Positions 1 through 7,664 of a stretch of DNA of 64,000 nucleotides are shown here, piece by piece (within the stretch, counting starts at the first letter, position 1; each line of letters starts with the position of its first letter). Both the position numbers and the translations under genes were made by a program. Source of the stretch: Arthrobacter burdickii (lineage in GTDB: Bacteria > Actinomycetota > Actinomycetes > Actinomycetales > Micrococcaceae). The notes beneath the pieces were generated by a model. The model searched no databases. It was not told where the DNA came from and saw only the letters and a list, made by a program, of their open reading frames with translations. The DNA is taken from positions 2,914,001 to 2,978,000 of the forward strand of contig NZ_JAROCG010000001.1 in the NCBI RefSeq assembly GCF_030433645.1, given 5' to 3'.

Positions 1-1237
1 CCTGCTTGCCCAAGCGAAGGAGCAAGGCGTGAGCTTGGTCGGCCCTGGTGGGCTGTTGAACCAACTCACGAAGAACGTCCTCGAGACGGCGTTGGACGCC
101 GAGTTGACGGAGCACCTCGGGCACGAGCACGGCGGGATGCCGATCGCAGCGAATATGCGCAACGGCACGAGGTCGAAGACCGTGTTGACCGAGATCGGCC
201 CAGTCGAGATCGAGGTGCCCCGGGATCGCGACGGGTCGTTCGAACCGGTGATCGTGCCCAAGCGGAAACGGCGCTTGGACGGGATCGATCAGATTGTGCT
301 CTCCCTCTCCGCCCGCGGGCTGACCACCGGGGAAATCGCGGCGCACTTCGAGGAGGTCTACGGGGCGAAGGTCTCCAAGGACACCATCAGCCGAATCACG
401 GAGAAAGTCGCCGGGGAGCTGTCCGAGTGGTCCTCCCGTCCCCTGGATCCGCTCTACCCGGTGCTCTTCGTCGACGCGATCGTCGTAAAAGTCCGCGATG
501 GACAAGTGCGGAACACTCCGTTCTATGTGGTCATGGGCGTCACCACAAACGGGGAACGCGAGATCCTGGGCATCTGGGCCGGCGACGGAGGTGAAGGCGC
601 GAGGTTCTGGCTGCAGGTCTTCTCCGAGCTGAAGAACCGTGGCGTCACCGATGTGCTCATCGCCGTCTGTGACGGTCTCAAGGGCCTGCCGGAAGCGATC
701 ACGACCACCTGGGAGCGGACCGTGGTGCAGCAGTGCGTCGTGCACCTGATCCGCAACAGCTTCCGTTACGCCGGCCGCCAACACCGTGACGGCATCGTCA
801 AAGCCCTCAAACCCGTCTATACGGCCCCGAGTGAGGCTGCGGCAAAGGACCGGTTCACGGAGTTCGCCGCCGAGTGGGGCTCACGGTATCCGGCGATCGT
901 GAAGCTCTGGGAAAGCTCTTGGGCGGAGTTCGTACCCTTCCTTGAGTACGACGTGGAGATTCGTCGGGTGATCTGCACGACGAACGCGATCGAGTCGATC
1001 AACGCGCGCTACCGCCGAGCGGTGCGGGCCAGGGGTCATTTCCCGAACGAGGCCGCAGCCCTGAAGTGTCTCTACCTCGTCACCAGGTCCCTTGACCCGA
1101 CCGGCGGCGGCAGAGCACGCTGGGTGATCAGGTGGAAACCCGCACTCAACGCGTTCGCGATCACCTTCGCGGGCCGATTCGAGAAAACCAACCACTAATG
1201 AAATGCCGGACCCACACACCGTTTATACGACAGTCCC
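1..1237 (+). mobile_element. IS256-family insertion sequence, right part only
   Basis: This stretch holds most of an IS256-type transposase and what looks like the right terminal inverted repeat. The segment at about 1208-1237, read outward-in on the minus strand, begins GGGACTGTCGTATAAAC, which resembles IS256-family ends. The left end and its inverted repeat are outside the window, so the pair cannot be compared. The element sits at the early-gene side of the prophage late region and has probably split a phage gene. The right boundary is inferred from the repeat-like sequence only. Confidence 0.75.
2..1198 (+). CDS. IS256-family transposase, N-terminus cut by window edge
   Basis: DDE transposase of the IS256 (Mutator) family, which catalyses copy-out transposition of its own element. 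The reading frame is open to base 2 and the codons before the GTG at 29 read LLAQAKEQG, matching the family, so the true start lies left of the window. Visible active-site landmarks are the Asp in LFVDAIVVKVRD, the Asp in AVCDGLKGLP and the Glu in TTNAIESIN. The C-terminal end (LNAFAITFAGRF) looks complete. No frameshift is visible in the part present, so the enzyme may be active. Confidence 0.93.
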   Translation: MLAQAKEQGVSLVGPGGLLNQLTKNVLETALDAELTEHLGHEHGGMPIAANMRNGTRSKTVLTEIGPVEIEVPRDRDGSFEPVIVPKRKRRLDGIDQIVLSLSARGLTTGEIAAHFEEVYGAKVSKDTISRITEKVAGELSEWSSRPLDPLYPVLFVDAIVVKVRDGQVRNTPFYVVMGVTTNGEREILGIWAGDGGEGARFWLQVFSELKNRGVTDVLIAVCDGLKGLPEAITTTWERTVVQQCVVHLIRNSFRYAGRQHRDGIVKALKPVYTAPSEAAAKDRFTEFAAEWGSRYPAIVKLWESSWAEFVPFLEYDVEIRRVICTTNAIESINARYRRAVRARGHFPNEAAALKCLYLVTRSLDPTGGGRARWVIRWKPALNAFAITFAGRFEKTNH

Positions 1238-1255
1238 GGGCACCGACCCACCGAG

Positions 1256-1615
1256 GTGGATGTGGCAGAGGCTCGTTTCGTCGAGGCGAAGGCCATCACG
1301 GACGCCCTGGTGGTCCGGTTGTCGCGTGAGCGTTCGGCGTTGGCTGGGGCTCCTGAGGAGGACCGGCTTTTGGTGGAGCGGCGGGTGCAGGTGACGAAGC
1401 TGGAACTAACTGATGCTCGGGCGTATGAGGATCGGGTGTTTGGGGTGTGGGAGCATGAGCGTTCGTTGGCGGCTGGGTGGCCGGTGGCGGGGCTCAGGAG
1501 CGATCAGAGCGCCCCGCATGGGTATTCGGGCGTCTCGGTCGTTCCTAGGGCTTCTGAGCGCCTGCCAGCACTCCCGGTAGGCGTGGAAGCTACGACCACC
1601 AGGTGGAGCGCGTGA
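1256..1615 (+). CDS. hypothetical protein, possibly a 3' remnant cut by the IS
   Basis: An open frame beginning at a GTG just inside the right end of the IS. Roughly the first 85 residues look coding: charged, helical, with G/C-biased third positions, for example the segment RLSRERSALAGAPEEDRLL. The frame stays open upstream into the IS terminal repeat, so this could be the tail of a phage gene interrupted by the insertion rather than a gene with its own start. I recognise no domain. The last 30 or so residues look less protein-like. Confidence 0.4.
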   Translation: MDVAEARFVEAKAITDALVVRLSRERSALAGAPEEDRLLVERRVQVTKLELTDARAYEDRVFGVWEHERSLAAGWPVAGLRSDQSAPHGYSGVSVVPRASERLPALPVGVEATTTRWSA

Positions 1616-1950
1616 TCTCCCGCCTGACAGACCGGGACAAGTTGCTGCGCCTGGTCACCGAACGGCAGCTGCAGCGGCAGGTCGAAGGAATCCTCACGGC
1701 GTACGGTTGGCGCTGGTTCCACGCCCCGGACAACCGCCCGGCGAACGGCAGGGTGCAGAAAATCCGGCCCGGCTTTCCTGACCTGCTCGCCGTGCGCGGC
1801 CCGCGGCTCGTCGTCATCGAGCTGAAGACCGAGACGGGTCGGATCGCATCCGAGCAGGTTGAGTGGATGCAGAACTTCGAGGCGGCCGGCGCCGAAGCAT
1901 ACGTGTGGCGGCCCCGCGACACCGAAACAGCCCGGCGCGCCCTTGCGTAG
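1603..1950 (+). CDS. VRR-NUC domain nuclease
   Basis: Small stand-alone VRR-NUC (PD-(D/E)xK superfamily) protein of 115 residues, typical of phage early or packaging-side genes, where it is thought to act on branched DNA. The core reads RQVEGILTAYGW, then PGFPDLLAV, VVIELKTETG and Q-x-x-W-M-x-x-F-x-x-A-G. The Asp of GFPD and the Glu and Lys of IELK are the expected catalytic residues. GTG codons at 1603 and 1612 are both possible starts. It is the last recognisable phage gene before the low-GC accessory block. Confidence 0.8.
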   Translation: MERVISRLTDRDKLLRLVTERQLQRQVEGILTAYGWRWFHAPDNRPANGRVQKIRPGFPDLLAVRGPRLVVIELKTETGRIASEQVEWMQNFEAAGAEAYVWRPRDTETARRALA

Positions 1951-2082
1951 AACTACCCCCACCGGTAGTAGAAGTACCGCCTGGTGAAAGGTAGATTGTT
2001 AGAGGGACACAAGAAACTCCGCACCGCGCTGTCGGCCGCGGCAAGACTCGAGGACATCGCCATGACGCATGGTCGGTTTGAT

Positions 2083-2697
2083 CTACTCCTCCTCTACCTC
2101 TTGATACCATTCCGGATCAAAAGCGTTTCGGGCCGCTTTCATGCGTCTCGTAAGGGCCGCACCAATCTGCGGGTTTTTCGGGTAGGTCGCACAAGCCGCT
2201 CGCGCTATGCGCGCCAGCTCATCCCAATGGTGCTGGTCCTCCGCCGACGCATCCTCCTTGACGCTCTTGAGGTGTGCGACCTGAAGGAGATAGGGCCAGG
2301 TTTTGAGCTCCTCCATGAAGTTGCGATCTTCAACTTCGAAGCCCCAACGGATCCGAGCAGACTGCAACTGCTCGAACACAGGAACTCGGGTATCCCCCGC
2401 AAGCTCATTGTGAATCATGTGCTCCACTGCGGCAGCAAAGTCTGCGGCAGCAGCGTACTCCCGGGCCTTGCTTGCCTCCCGTCTTTGCTCCTGCAACTGT
2501 GTCCTCAAGGCAGATTCCTGGTCCGCTCGAAGAATCTCATCCCGTTGCCGCTGCGCTTCGACGGCATCAGCCGCTAGATGTCGCTGTTGTCTATTCGAGC
2601 GATTCAAGACGTATACGGCTACAAGCGCCGCGAGAATTGCTCCGGGTATGCCCCCAAGGAGACCCGACCAAAGCGCCTCCCAGCCGCTACTCCCCAT
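2083..2697 (-). CDS. single-span membrane protein with coiled coil, unknown function
   Basis: A 204-residue protein with one membrane segment at about residues 12-31 (GGIPGAILAALVAVYVL), followed by Arg-rich sequence that suggests a cytoplasmic C-terminus by the positive-inside rule. Residues 35-80 are strongly charged and probably a coiled coil. The rest is helical with no motif I recognise. It lies opposite to the late operon, so it needs its own promoter, probably in the 2698-2859 gap shared with the divergent neighbour. Base composition is visibly lower in G/C than the structural genes, suggesting separate acquisition. Confidence 0.7.
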   Translation of the reverse strand: MGSSGWEALWSGLLGGIPGAILAALVAVYVLNRSNRQQRHLAADAVEAQRQRDEILRADQESALRTQLQEQRREASKAREYAAAADFAAAVEHMIHNELAGDTRVPVFEQLQSARIRWGFEVEDRNFMEELKTWPYLLQVAHLKSVKEDASAEDQHHWDELARIARAACATYPKNPQIGAALTRRMKAARNAFDPEWYQEVEEE

Positions 2698-2859
2698 TCG
2701 CGATCACCTCTTCGTACTCTCGGGCTCTATTCGTCAACTAGGACTCTTTCATGGTTGGACCGCAACCAATACTCGAAGTGGGGACGATTCGTGGCCCCCT
2801 CACAAGATCAGCCACGCCCGTTCATCGAAGGGTGCGGCTTCCCTGGGGAGGGTGAGCCC

Positions 2860-4233
2860 GTGGCGCCGACGCCGCGGGCCGCCGCCCACCTCATCGCCGC
2901 CAACTGCGCACACCACCATCATTGGACGATGGAGCTACTGCCGACCGAATATGCTCAGCGGATGGGGTACACAACTTCTGACTTCACCATCCTCGCTGCC
3001 CGCCGGAAGGCGAGAGCAGAGGCAGCGAATGATGAACAAGAACCGATCCATCTGTCCTACATATTTTTCTGGGGCTTTGCGTTCTCCGTGCTCGTCGTCC
3101 TAGGCCTAGTCTGGGTCGCCGCGGCATACGAAACGGGCGACGCCATGCCGTGGACCGCGGAACGACGAATGACTCCTGACGAGACGTTTGGAGTCATCCG
3201 CAATGGCGTTACCGCTGCGGCGGCTCTCGGCGTTGGCGTCACCCTGTTCTTCTCCTATCGGCGTCAGCAGACCTCAGAGAGGACTCTGAACTACACCGCG
3301 AAAACGCAGCGCTTGGCCGTAGAAGCACAATCCTTAGCCGAGGAGCGCCTCAGGATTGAAAGCTTGGACACGTTACGAAAGCGCTACCTTGACATCGCCA
3401 CACTTTTGAATAGTGCGACGGATTTCAACCGCATCACAGCACTCCACGCTTTGGAAAGCCTCATCATTTCTTGGAGGCAGGCTGGGGATGACCGCGAAGC
3501 CAGCGCGTGCCTCGGGCTACTACTGTCTACGATGAGGCTATCGCGATCTGAGGCGTCCGCCGCCGCCACTGAATTCCTAAGAACCGCTCAAAGCATCGTC
3601 GAGCGTCACATGCAGATCGCAGCAGGGCAACTATCATGGGGCGAACTCAGCTTCGATGCTACCCGATGTATAAGCAAGACCGGTCTGCGTAATTGGGTGA
3701 TCGATGGAGGGGACATCGTGGCATCGCCCCGAAATGAGGGGCCGGTGGGCGCTTCGGGCGTGACTTTATTAGCCGGCTCGGTTCGCTTATCCGACTACCT
3801 GCCCGACTCGCTAGAGAACGATAGCGTGAACACGCTGGAGAGAATTAGCGTGCAGGGTGGCCGCCTCAACATAGTATCCACATCAGAAAACCCGGTCACC
3901 GCTTTTGTGAAATGCAAGTTCACCGGCGGCACCGTGGTGGTGTCCTCAACTCGCCCCGGTGCGAATCGCAAGTTCTCTTTCGAATCGAGCGAGTTCAGTG
4001 GTGGTGTCATTCAGATTAGCCCTACGAAGCCCACTAGTGTTCTCTTCTTGAATTGTCACTTCACTGCTCCCCCGATGGGCGGTTTCGCGTTGAAGCGACG
4101 CGCCGATCGGAAATTCTCCTTCGTCAGGTGCACCGCCATCGACGGCGAGGGTAATGAAGTCACCGTCGACAGTGAATTGGATCTTTTTCGCATATTTTTC
4201 CCTGGCTCAACAGGACGCGAACCCGATGCTTAG
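2860..4233 (+). CDS. two-span membrane protein with beta-helix-like C-terminus
   Basis: Predicted inner-membrane protein of about 457 residues. The GTG at 2860 follows a strong GGGGAGGGTGA; ATG codons at 2929 and 2962 are alternatives. Two membrane spans (around FWGFAFSVLVVLGLVWV and GVTAAAALGVGVTLFF) are followed by RRQQTSE, a charged helix and a segment with TALHALESL. This layout is known from bacterial two-span pentapeptide-repeat proteins. The C-terminal third has rung-like repeats (FVKCKFTGG, FESSEFSGG, FLNCHFTAP, FVRCTAIDG) suggesting a right-handed beta-helix, although the strict pentapeptide pattern is absent. It is forward, divergent from its left neighbour and low in G/C. Function unknown. 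Confidence 0.75.
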   Translation: MAPTPRAAAHLIAANCAHHHHWTMELLPTEYAQRMGYTTSDFTILAARRKARAEAANDEQEPIHLSYIFFWGFAFSVLVVLGLVWVAAAYETGDAMPWTAERRMTPDETFGVIRNGVTAAAALGVGVTLFFSYRRQQTSERTLNYTAKTQRLAVEAQSLAEERLRIESLDTLRKRYLDIATLLNSATDFNRITALHALESLIISWRQAGDDREASACLGLLLSTMRLSRSEASAAATEFLRTAQSIVERHMQIAAGQLSWGELSFDATRCISKTGLRNWVIDGGDIVASPRNEGPVGASGVTLLAGSVRLSDYLPDSLENDSVNTLERISVQGGRLNIVSTSENPVTAFVKCKFTGGTVVVSSTRPGANRKFSFESSEFSGGVIQISPTKPTSVLFLNCHFTAPPMGGFALKRRADRKFSFVRCTAIDGEGNEVTVDSELDLFRIFFPGSTGREPDA

Positions 4234-4288
4234 GTAACCGTTCAGGTACCGCAGAATTAACTGAAGCGTTCGACAATAGAAGGTGTAG

Positions 4289-4990
4289 ATGGCAAGGATC
4301 CCCAGAGATACGTTGACGTGCGAGCTTGCTCCAAATGCTGTGAAGAATGATGAGTTGTCCTGCTCAGTCCCACCACTCGAATACCTCGACCTGTGGTCAA
4401 CTATCGGTGACGTCGCCACAGCACTCCTGACGCTCGCACTTGTGGTGTTGGCGGGATGGGCTGGTTGGACAGCAGTGAAGACGCTGAACCAGACCAGACA
4501 AAACAGCATCGACCAAACTCGCCCGTACGTCTTCGCCCAAGTCGTGCCGAGCATCGCTGGGTCGTCGATTTACGATCTGGTCATACAAAACACGGGCCAG
4601 TCGACTGCCCGCAACCTGACGATTGCCTGCCCTCAATTCCCATCCGAGCCTGATCGACTCGCCGTCGCCATAGGCAAGCTCTTCGACATCGAACACGTAC
4701 TGCCACCCCAAGGCCGCATCAGGACGTATTGGCACTTCAGCGGAGATGATCGTAATTGGTCCGATGGCGAAGGGGACATGGGGCTTCCTCCTGTCGCGGA
4801 CATCCAAGTCTCGTACGACGGACCGGATGGGCACTATGAGGACACGTTTCCCATCAACATCGGGGTGTACGCGATGACCCCAGTTGGGGCCAGCGGACAC
4901 GAGGTTCCGACGGATCTCACCAAGCCCGAGAAGAACCTTCACAAGATGCTCGCGGTGATCGCTGGCAATATAAGTAACTTAGGGCGGTAA
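4289..4990 (+). CDS. membrane-anchored beta-rich protein, unknown function
   Basis: A 233-residue protein with one membrane span at about residues 38-60 (DVATALLTLALVVLAGW) followed by TAVKTLNQTRQ, then a domain starting RPYVFAQV that looks like a beta sandwich with the motif VIQNTGQSTARNLTI. This anchor plus RPYV plus N-x-G-x-x-x-A-x-N layout is widespread in small bacterial and phage membrane proteins of unknown role. Positive residues after the span predict a cytoplasmic C-terminal domain. It starts 55 bases after the beta-helix gene and converges on a minus-strand protein of similar design. Confidence 0.75.
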   Translation: MARIPRDTLTCELAPNAVKNDELSCSVPPLEYLDLWSTIGDVATALLTLALVVLAGWAGWTAVKTLNQTRQNSIDQTRPYVFAQVVPSIAGSSIYDLVIQNTGQSTARNLTIACPQFPSEPDRLAVAIGKLFDIEHVLPPQGRIRTYWHFSGDDRNWSDGEGDMGLPPVADIQVSYDGPDGHYEDTFPINIGVYAMTPVGASGHEVPTDLTKPEKNLHKMLAVIAGNISNLGR

Positions 4991-4994
4991 CGAA

Positions 4995-5105
4995 ATGGCT
5001 GAGCGTGGTGCGAAGAAGATAAGCGGCGACGATTTGCGTCCCCGTGACCACTGGAAAGAACAGTGCGCCAGCGCAGCCGAGCGTCAGATTGTCCTCTCGT
5101 CGTAA
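4995..5105 (+). CDS. possible 36-residue peptide
   Basis: A short frame starting 5 bases after the preceding stop (MAERGAKKISGDD...). It is basic and hydrophilic, with a weak GGGCGG upstream. Its last 22 bases overlap the end of the convergent minus-strand gene. It may be a real downstream cistron or chance; nothing beyond its position supports it. Confidence 0.25.
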   Translation: MAERGAKKISGDDLRPRDHWKEQCASAAERQIVLSS

Positions 5106-5614
5106 TGACCGGTTCTCGTGTTGAACACACGCACTGTTGGCCGTTCGCAGTGCTCAGCAACCTGCAGGGAAAGATTCTTGGTGCGGTTCAACCGCGTGGG
5201 CGGTTCAGTCCAGACCAGTTCGATCACTGCACGGTCCCAATCCTCGAGGTCACAGGACGCCGAAAACTGCGCGCTATCGCCGGACCGCATCAGCCCGACT
5301 CGGTTGTGAACGTCAGAGTCCTGGCGCCCGATTTCGACCTCGCAACTAGCGCCCACAAGATGGCAGTTGAAGGCGAGACCATCACCGGCATTTGCTATTC
5401 TGCCGCTCACAATCGCGCTGTCCGGCAGCCCGTACCTAGAATTTTCCGAGGCGGTCGCGGTCATGTGAAAGATCCACTCAGGATCCGGTCGATTTCTATG
5501 TCTGAAGTAAACGGCTACAGCCCACGATGTCAGAGCCCCAATGGAACCAGCGAGAGCCACAAGAGCGGCCGCTGCAGCCCAAATCCATTCCTCTGTGAAG
5601 ACACTGTTCCCCAT
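5084..5614 (-). CDS. membrane-anchored beta-rich protein, unknown function
   Basis: A 176-residue protein with an N-terminal membrane span (about residues 11-35, WAAAAALVALAGSIGAL) followed by YFRHRNRPD, which predicts a cytoplasmic C-terminal domain. That domain contains GRIANAGDGLAFNCHLVG, echoing the N-x-G-x-x-x-A-x-N motif of the plus-strand neighbour. The two genes are convergent and share the anchor-plus-sandwich design, so they may be distant paralogues. It lies immediately upstream of, and opposite to, the small terminase gene. No known family identified. Confidence 0.7.
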   Translation of the reverse strand: MGNSVFTEEWIWAAAAALVALAGSIGALTSWAVAVYFRHRNRPDPEWIFHMTATASENSRYGLPDSAIVSGRIANAGDGLAFNCHLVGASCEVEIGRQDSDVHNRVGLMRSGDSAQFSASCDLEDWDRAVIELVWTEPPTRLNRTKNLSLQVAEHCERPTVRVFNTRTGHYDERTI

Positions 5615-5636
5615 CCCTTTACCTTACGGAGTGAGA

Positions 5637-6245
5637 ATGAAAACTGAGTGTGGAGCGAAGAAGCGTGACGGCGAGTCGTGCGGCGCCCCGCCGATGAAGG
5701 GGCAGAAGCGGTGCGCCAGGCATGGTGGCAAGTCCCCGCAGGCGCAGAAGGCGGCCGCGAAGCGAGTAGCGGAGCAGGAGGCGAAGGACACCATGGAAAA
5801 GGCGATCGTCACCCTTGGGCTCCCCCAGGACATCGACCCCGCGAAAGCCCTTCTCGACGAGATCAGCCGGACGTACGGGACGGTGCTGTGGTTGCAGGGG
5901 AAGGTGCGGGAGCTCGAGCCCGACCAGCTCGTGTGGGGTCAAGTGGAGACGCAGCAGGGCATCGGACCGCAGGGCCCCGTCGACACGACGATGGAGCGGG
6001 CCGAGTTCAACGCCTGGTACCAGCTGTACCTCGGGGAACGGAAGCACCTCGTGGCTGTCACCACCGCCGCGCTGAAGGCCGGCATCGAGGAACGCCGGGT
6101 CAGGTTGGCCGAGCAGCAGGGCGACCTCGTGGCGCAGGCCATCCGGTCCATCCTCGACGCCCTCAACCTGTCATCGGAACAGTGGGAACTCGTGCCCACC
6201 GTGGTGCCGACCGCACTCCGATCATTGGGCGAACTAGCGCCGTAG
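5637..6245 (+). CDS. terminase small subunit-like protein
   Basis: Phage packaging protein expected to recognise genome ends and recruit the large terminase. The N-terminus has a zinc-type pattern C5, C15, C26, H29 ending RCARHGG, common among actinophage small terminases. A long helical region follows, suiting oligomerisation. The ATG at 5637 is chosen because a GGAG sits about 6 bases upstream; an in-frame GTG at 5631 overlaps that site. Three small genes and one reverse gene separate it from the large subunit, wider spacing than usual. The assignment rests on the zinc motif and location. Confidence 0.7.
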   Translation: MKTECGAKKRDGESCGAPPMKGQKRCARHGGKSPQAQKAAAKRVAEQEAKDTMEKAIVTLGLPQDIDPAKALLDEISRTYGTVLWLQGKVRELEPDQLVWGQVETQQGIGPQGPVDTTMERAEFNAWYQLYLGERKHLVAVTTAALKAGIEERRVRLAEQQGDLVAQAIRSILDALNLSSEQWELVPTVVPTALRSLGELAP

Positions 6246-6284
6246 AAAACCCCCGATAAGCGGCAGAATAACCACCGGCAAGGG

Positions 6285-6290
6285 TAGAAT
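6285..6290 (+). promoter_or_regulatory. -10 element, probable leaderless start
   Basis: TAGAAT ends 6 bases before the ATG at 6297. In actinobacteria a -10 hexamer this close to a start codon usually means a leaderless transcript. No convincing -35 box is visible. Confidence 0.4.
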
Positions 6291-6296
6291 TAGGGC

Positions 6297-6617
6297 ATGG
6301 GACAAACCACACTGCAGCCAGGGGAAAGAGTCGCCACCGCGAACGTGGCGGCCCCGAAGTACGAGGCACTCCTCGAGCGGCTCAACACTCCCCGCCCGGA
6401 CCAGTCCATGGGGCCGGACACGTTCGAGGAGCTCTGCCGGCGGGCATGGGAAGCACTCCCCGGCTCCACCCCCTGGGCTGACGTACCCGAGCAGGTTGGC
6501 CGCGCCGAGTACCGCGAAGAAGTCCGAGGCATCCTCACCGTCGCCGCGAACCTCATGCCAATCGACACCCTCCATGGCGCCGACGGGGCCAGCGTATGGC
6601 TCCGAGGCGAACGGTGA
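6297..6617 (+). CDS. hypothetical phage protein
   Basis: A 106-residue soluble protein, helical and mildly acidic, with no motif I recognise. The middle reads FEELCRRAWEALPG and EEVRGILTVAANLMP. It begins after a short intergenic gap with a -10-like box and its stop overlaps the next start by four bases (GTGA), so it heads a small operon of three genes between the terminase subunits. G/C-rich third positions support coding. Confidence 0.65.
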   Translation: MGQTTLQPGERVATANVAAPKYEALLERLNTPRPDQSMGPDTFEELCRRAWEALPGSTPWADVPEQVGRAEYREEVRGILTVAANLMPIDTLHGADGASVWLRGER

Positions 6618-6796
6618 GCACGTTCGACTGGGTGATCCTCAGCCTCTGGGTGGCCCTCGCATGCGCCTGCATCCTCAACTGGACCGCGCAAGCCCGCTGG
6701 CATGCCCTGTACCGCGAAGACCTGCAGCGCGTGATCGAAGGCAAGGCGATGAACTACCAGCTGTTCAAGCTGGGTGAGCGGCACGCCGATGACTGA
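6614..6796 (+). CDS. small single-span membrane protein
   Basis: A 60-residue protein starting at a GTG that overlaps the previous stop (GTGA). Residues 5-25 (FDWVILSLWVALACACIL) form one membrane span; the rest is a charged helix (ALYREDLQRVIEGKAM). It overlaps the next gene by eight bases, so translation is probably coupled across the three-gene set. Role unknown. Confidence 0.6.
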   Translation: MSTFDWVILSLWVALACACILNWTAQARWHALYREDLQRVIEGKAMNYQLFKLGERHADD

Positions 6797-7592
6797 AACG
6801 CTGACCCCGGTAGCCGCGGCGACCCTCTGCGGTGACGGCCGGTGCGACGTCGCCCTGCACGACGGGTTCACCCTCTGCGCCACCCACACCAGCCAGCTCG
6901 CTCGTGATCTCGCTGCCGTGCGGGAGGTGTGGGCGAACCTGCAGGTCACCATCCGCCGACAGGACGCCACCAGCTCGGCGATCGGTGGTGGGTCGACAGG
7001 CTCGAGGCCGTGCATCAATCTCGACGCCCTCGACAAGGGCGAGACCTTGGCGTCCCTCCTCAACGGTTGGGCCGGATCCCTCGCCCTCGACTACCGGCAG
7101 CGTCCGGCAGCAGGCGCCGCGAAGTTCCTTTCCGACCACCTGCGCCTCATCGTGAAAGAGGACTGGGCGGGCGACCTCGCACAAGAACTCGCCGAGTCCC
7201 TTGCTGAGTGCCGGCGGACCACCGACAGGGCCCTCGAAATCCTCAGCCTCGGCGTCTGCGGCTTCGGGGATTGTCCCGGCGCAGTCACCGCCGTGGTCGG
7301 CGGACACACCGGCCGCTGCCGGGAATGCGGCGCAGTCTGGAACGTCGCCGAGCGGCAGCAGTGGGCAATCAGCCAGGCATGGCACGCCGAAGGGTCCCTC
7401 CGCCTCATCGTCTCCGCGCTCCGGGCGTCACAGCAAATCACCACCAGCTACGAGACCGTCAAAAAGTGGGCGCAGCGCGGGAAGCTGTACGGCACCTGCG
7501 ACGTCGCCACCCGAGAACACAGGTACACAGCCGCCGGCATCCTCGAAAGCGTCCGCACCGCCACTACCAACAGGGCACGCTTAAACGCTTGA
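6789..7592 (+). CDS. zinc-finger / helix-turn-helix type phage protein
   Basis: A 267-residue protein with three regions. The N-terminus has CGDGRC...LC-x-x-H, a likely zinc site. The middle has CGFGDCPGAV and CRECGAVWNV, a zinc-ribbon-like pair. The C-terminus has SQQITTSYETVKKWAQRGKLY, which looks like a DNA-binding helix-turn-helix. Similar proteins occur among small genes near actinophage terminases, but I know of no established function. A DNA-binding role is inferred from the motifs. Start ATG at 6789, overlapping the preceding stop. Confidence 0.65.
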   Translation: MTETLTPVAAATLCGDGRCDVALHDGFTLCATHTSQLARDLAAVREVWANLQVTIRRQDATSSAIGGGSTGSRPCINLDALDKGETLASLLNGWAGSLALDYRQRPAAGAAKFLSDHLRLIVKEDWAGDLAQELAESLAECRRTTDRALEILSLGVCGFGDCPGAVTAVVGGHTGRCRECGAVWNVAERQQWAISQAWHAEGSLRLIVSALRASQQITTSYETVKKWAQRGKLYGTCDVATREHRYTAAGILESVRTATTNRARLNA

Positions 7593-7617
7593 CAGGCGGT
7601 ACGTGTCCCCATACTCT
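7589..7617 (+). promoter_or_regulatory. near-consensus housekeeping sigma promoter
   Basis: TTGACA at 7589-7594, a 17-base spacer, then TACTCT at 7612-7617. The -35 is perfect and the spacing ideal. It overlaps the stop of the upstream gene and points rightwards, so its transcript would start near 7624, run antisense through the minus-strand gene and reach the large terminase. It is the best promoter-like sequence I see in the prophage. Confidence 0.6.
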
Positions 7618-7664
7618 TCTCATAGTGCGAGAACTGGCTTCAATGAGCTATACCCGCAATCACA

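Noticed and set aside
1984..2577. 197-codon plus-strand frame opposite the 2083-2697 gene
   Set aside because: The minus strand has a membrane span and coiled coil; this frame is a shadow, though the first 30 codons are not excluded.
5063..5647. 194-codon plus-strand frame opposite the 5084-5614 gene
   Set aside because: The minus strand encodes a membrane span and a structured domain; this frame does not.
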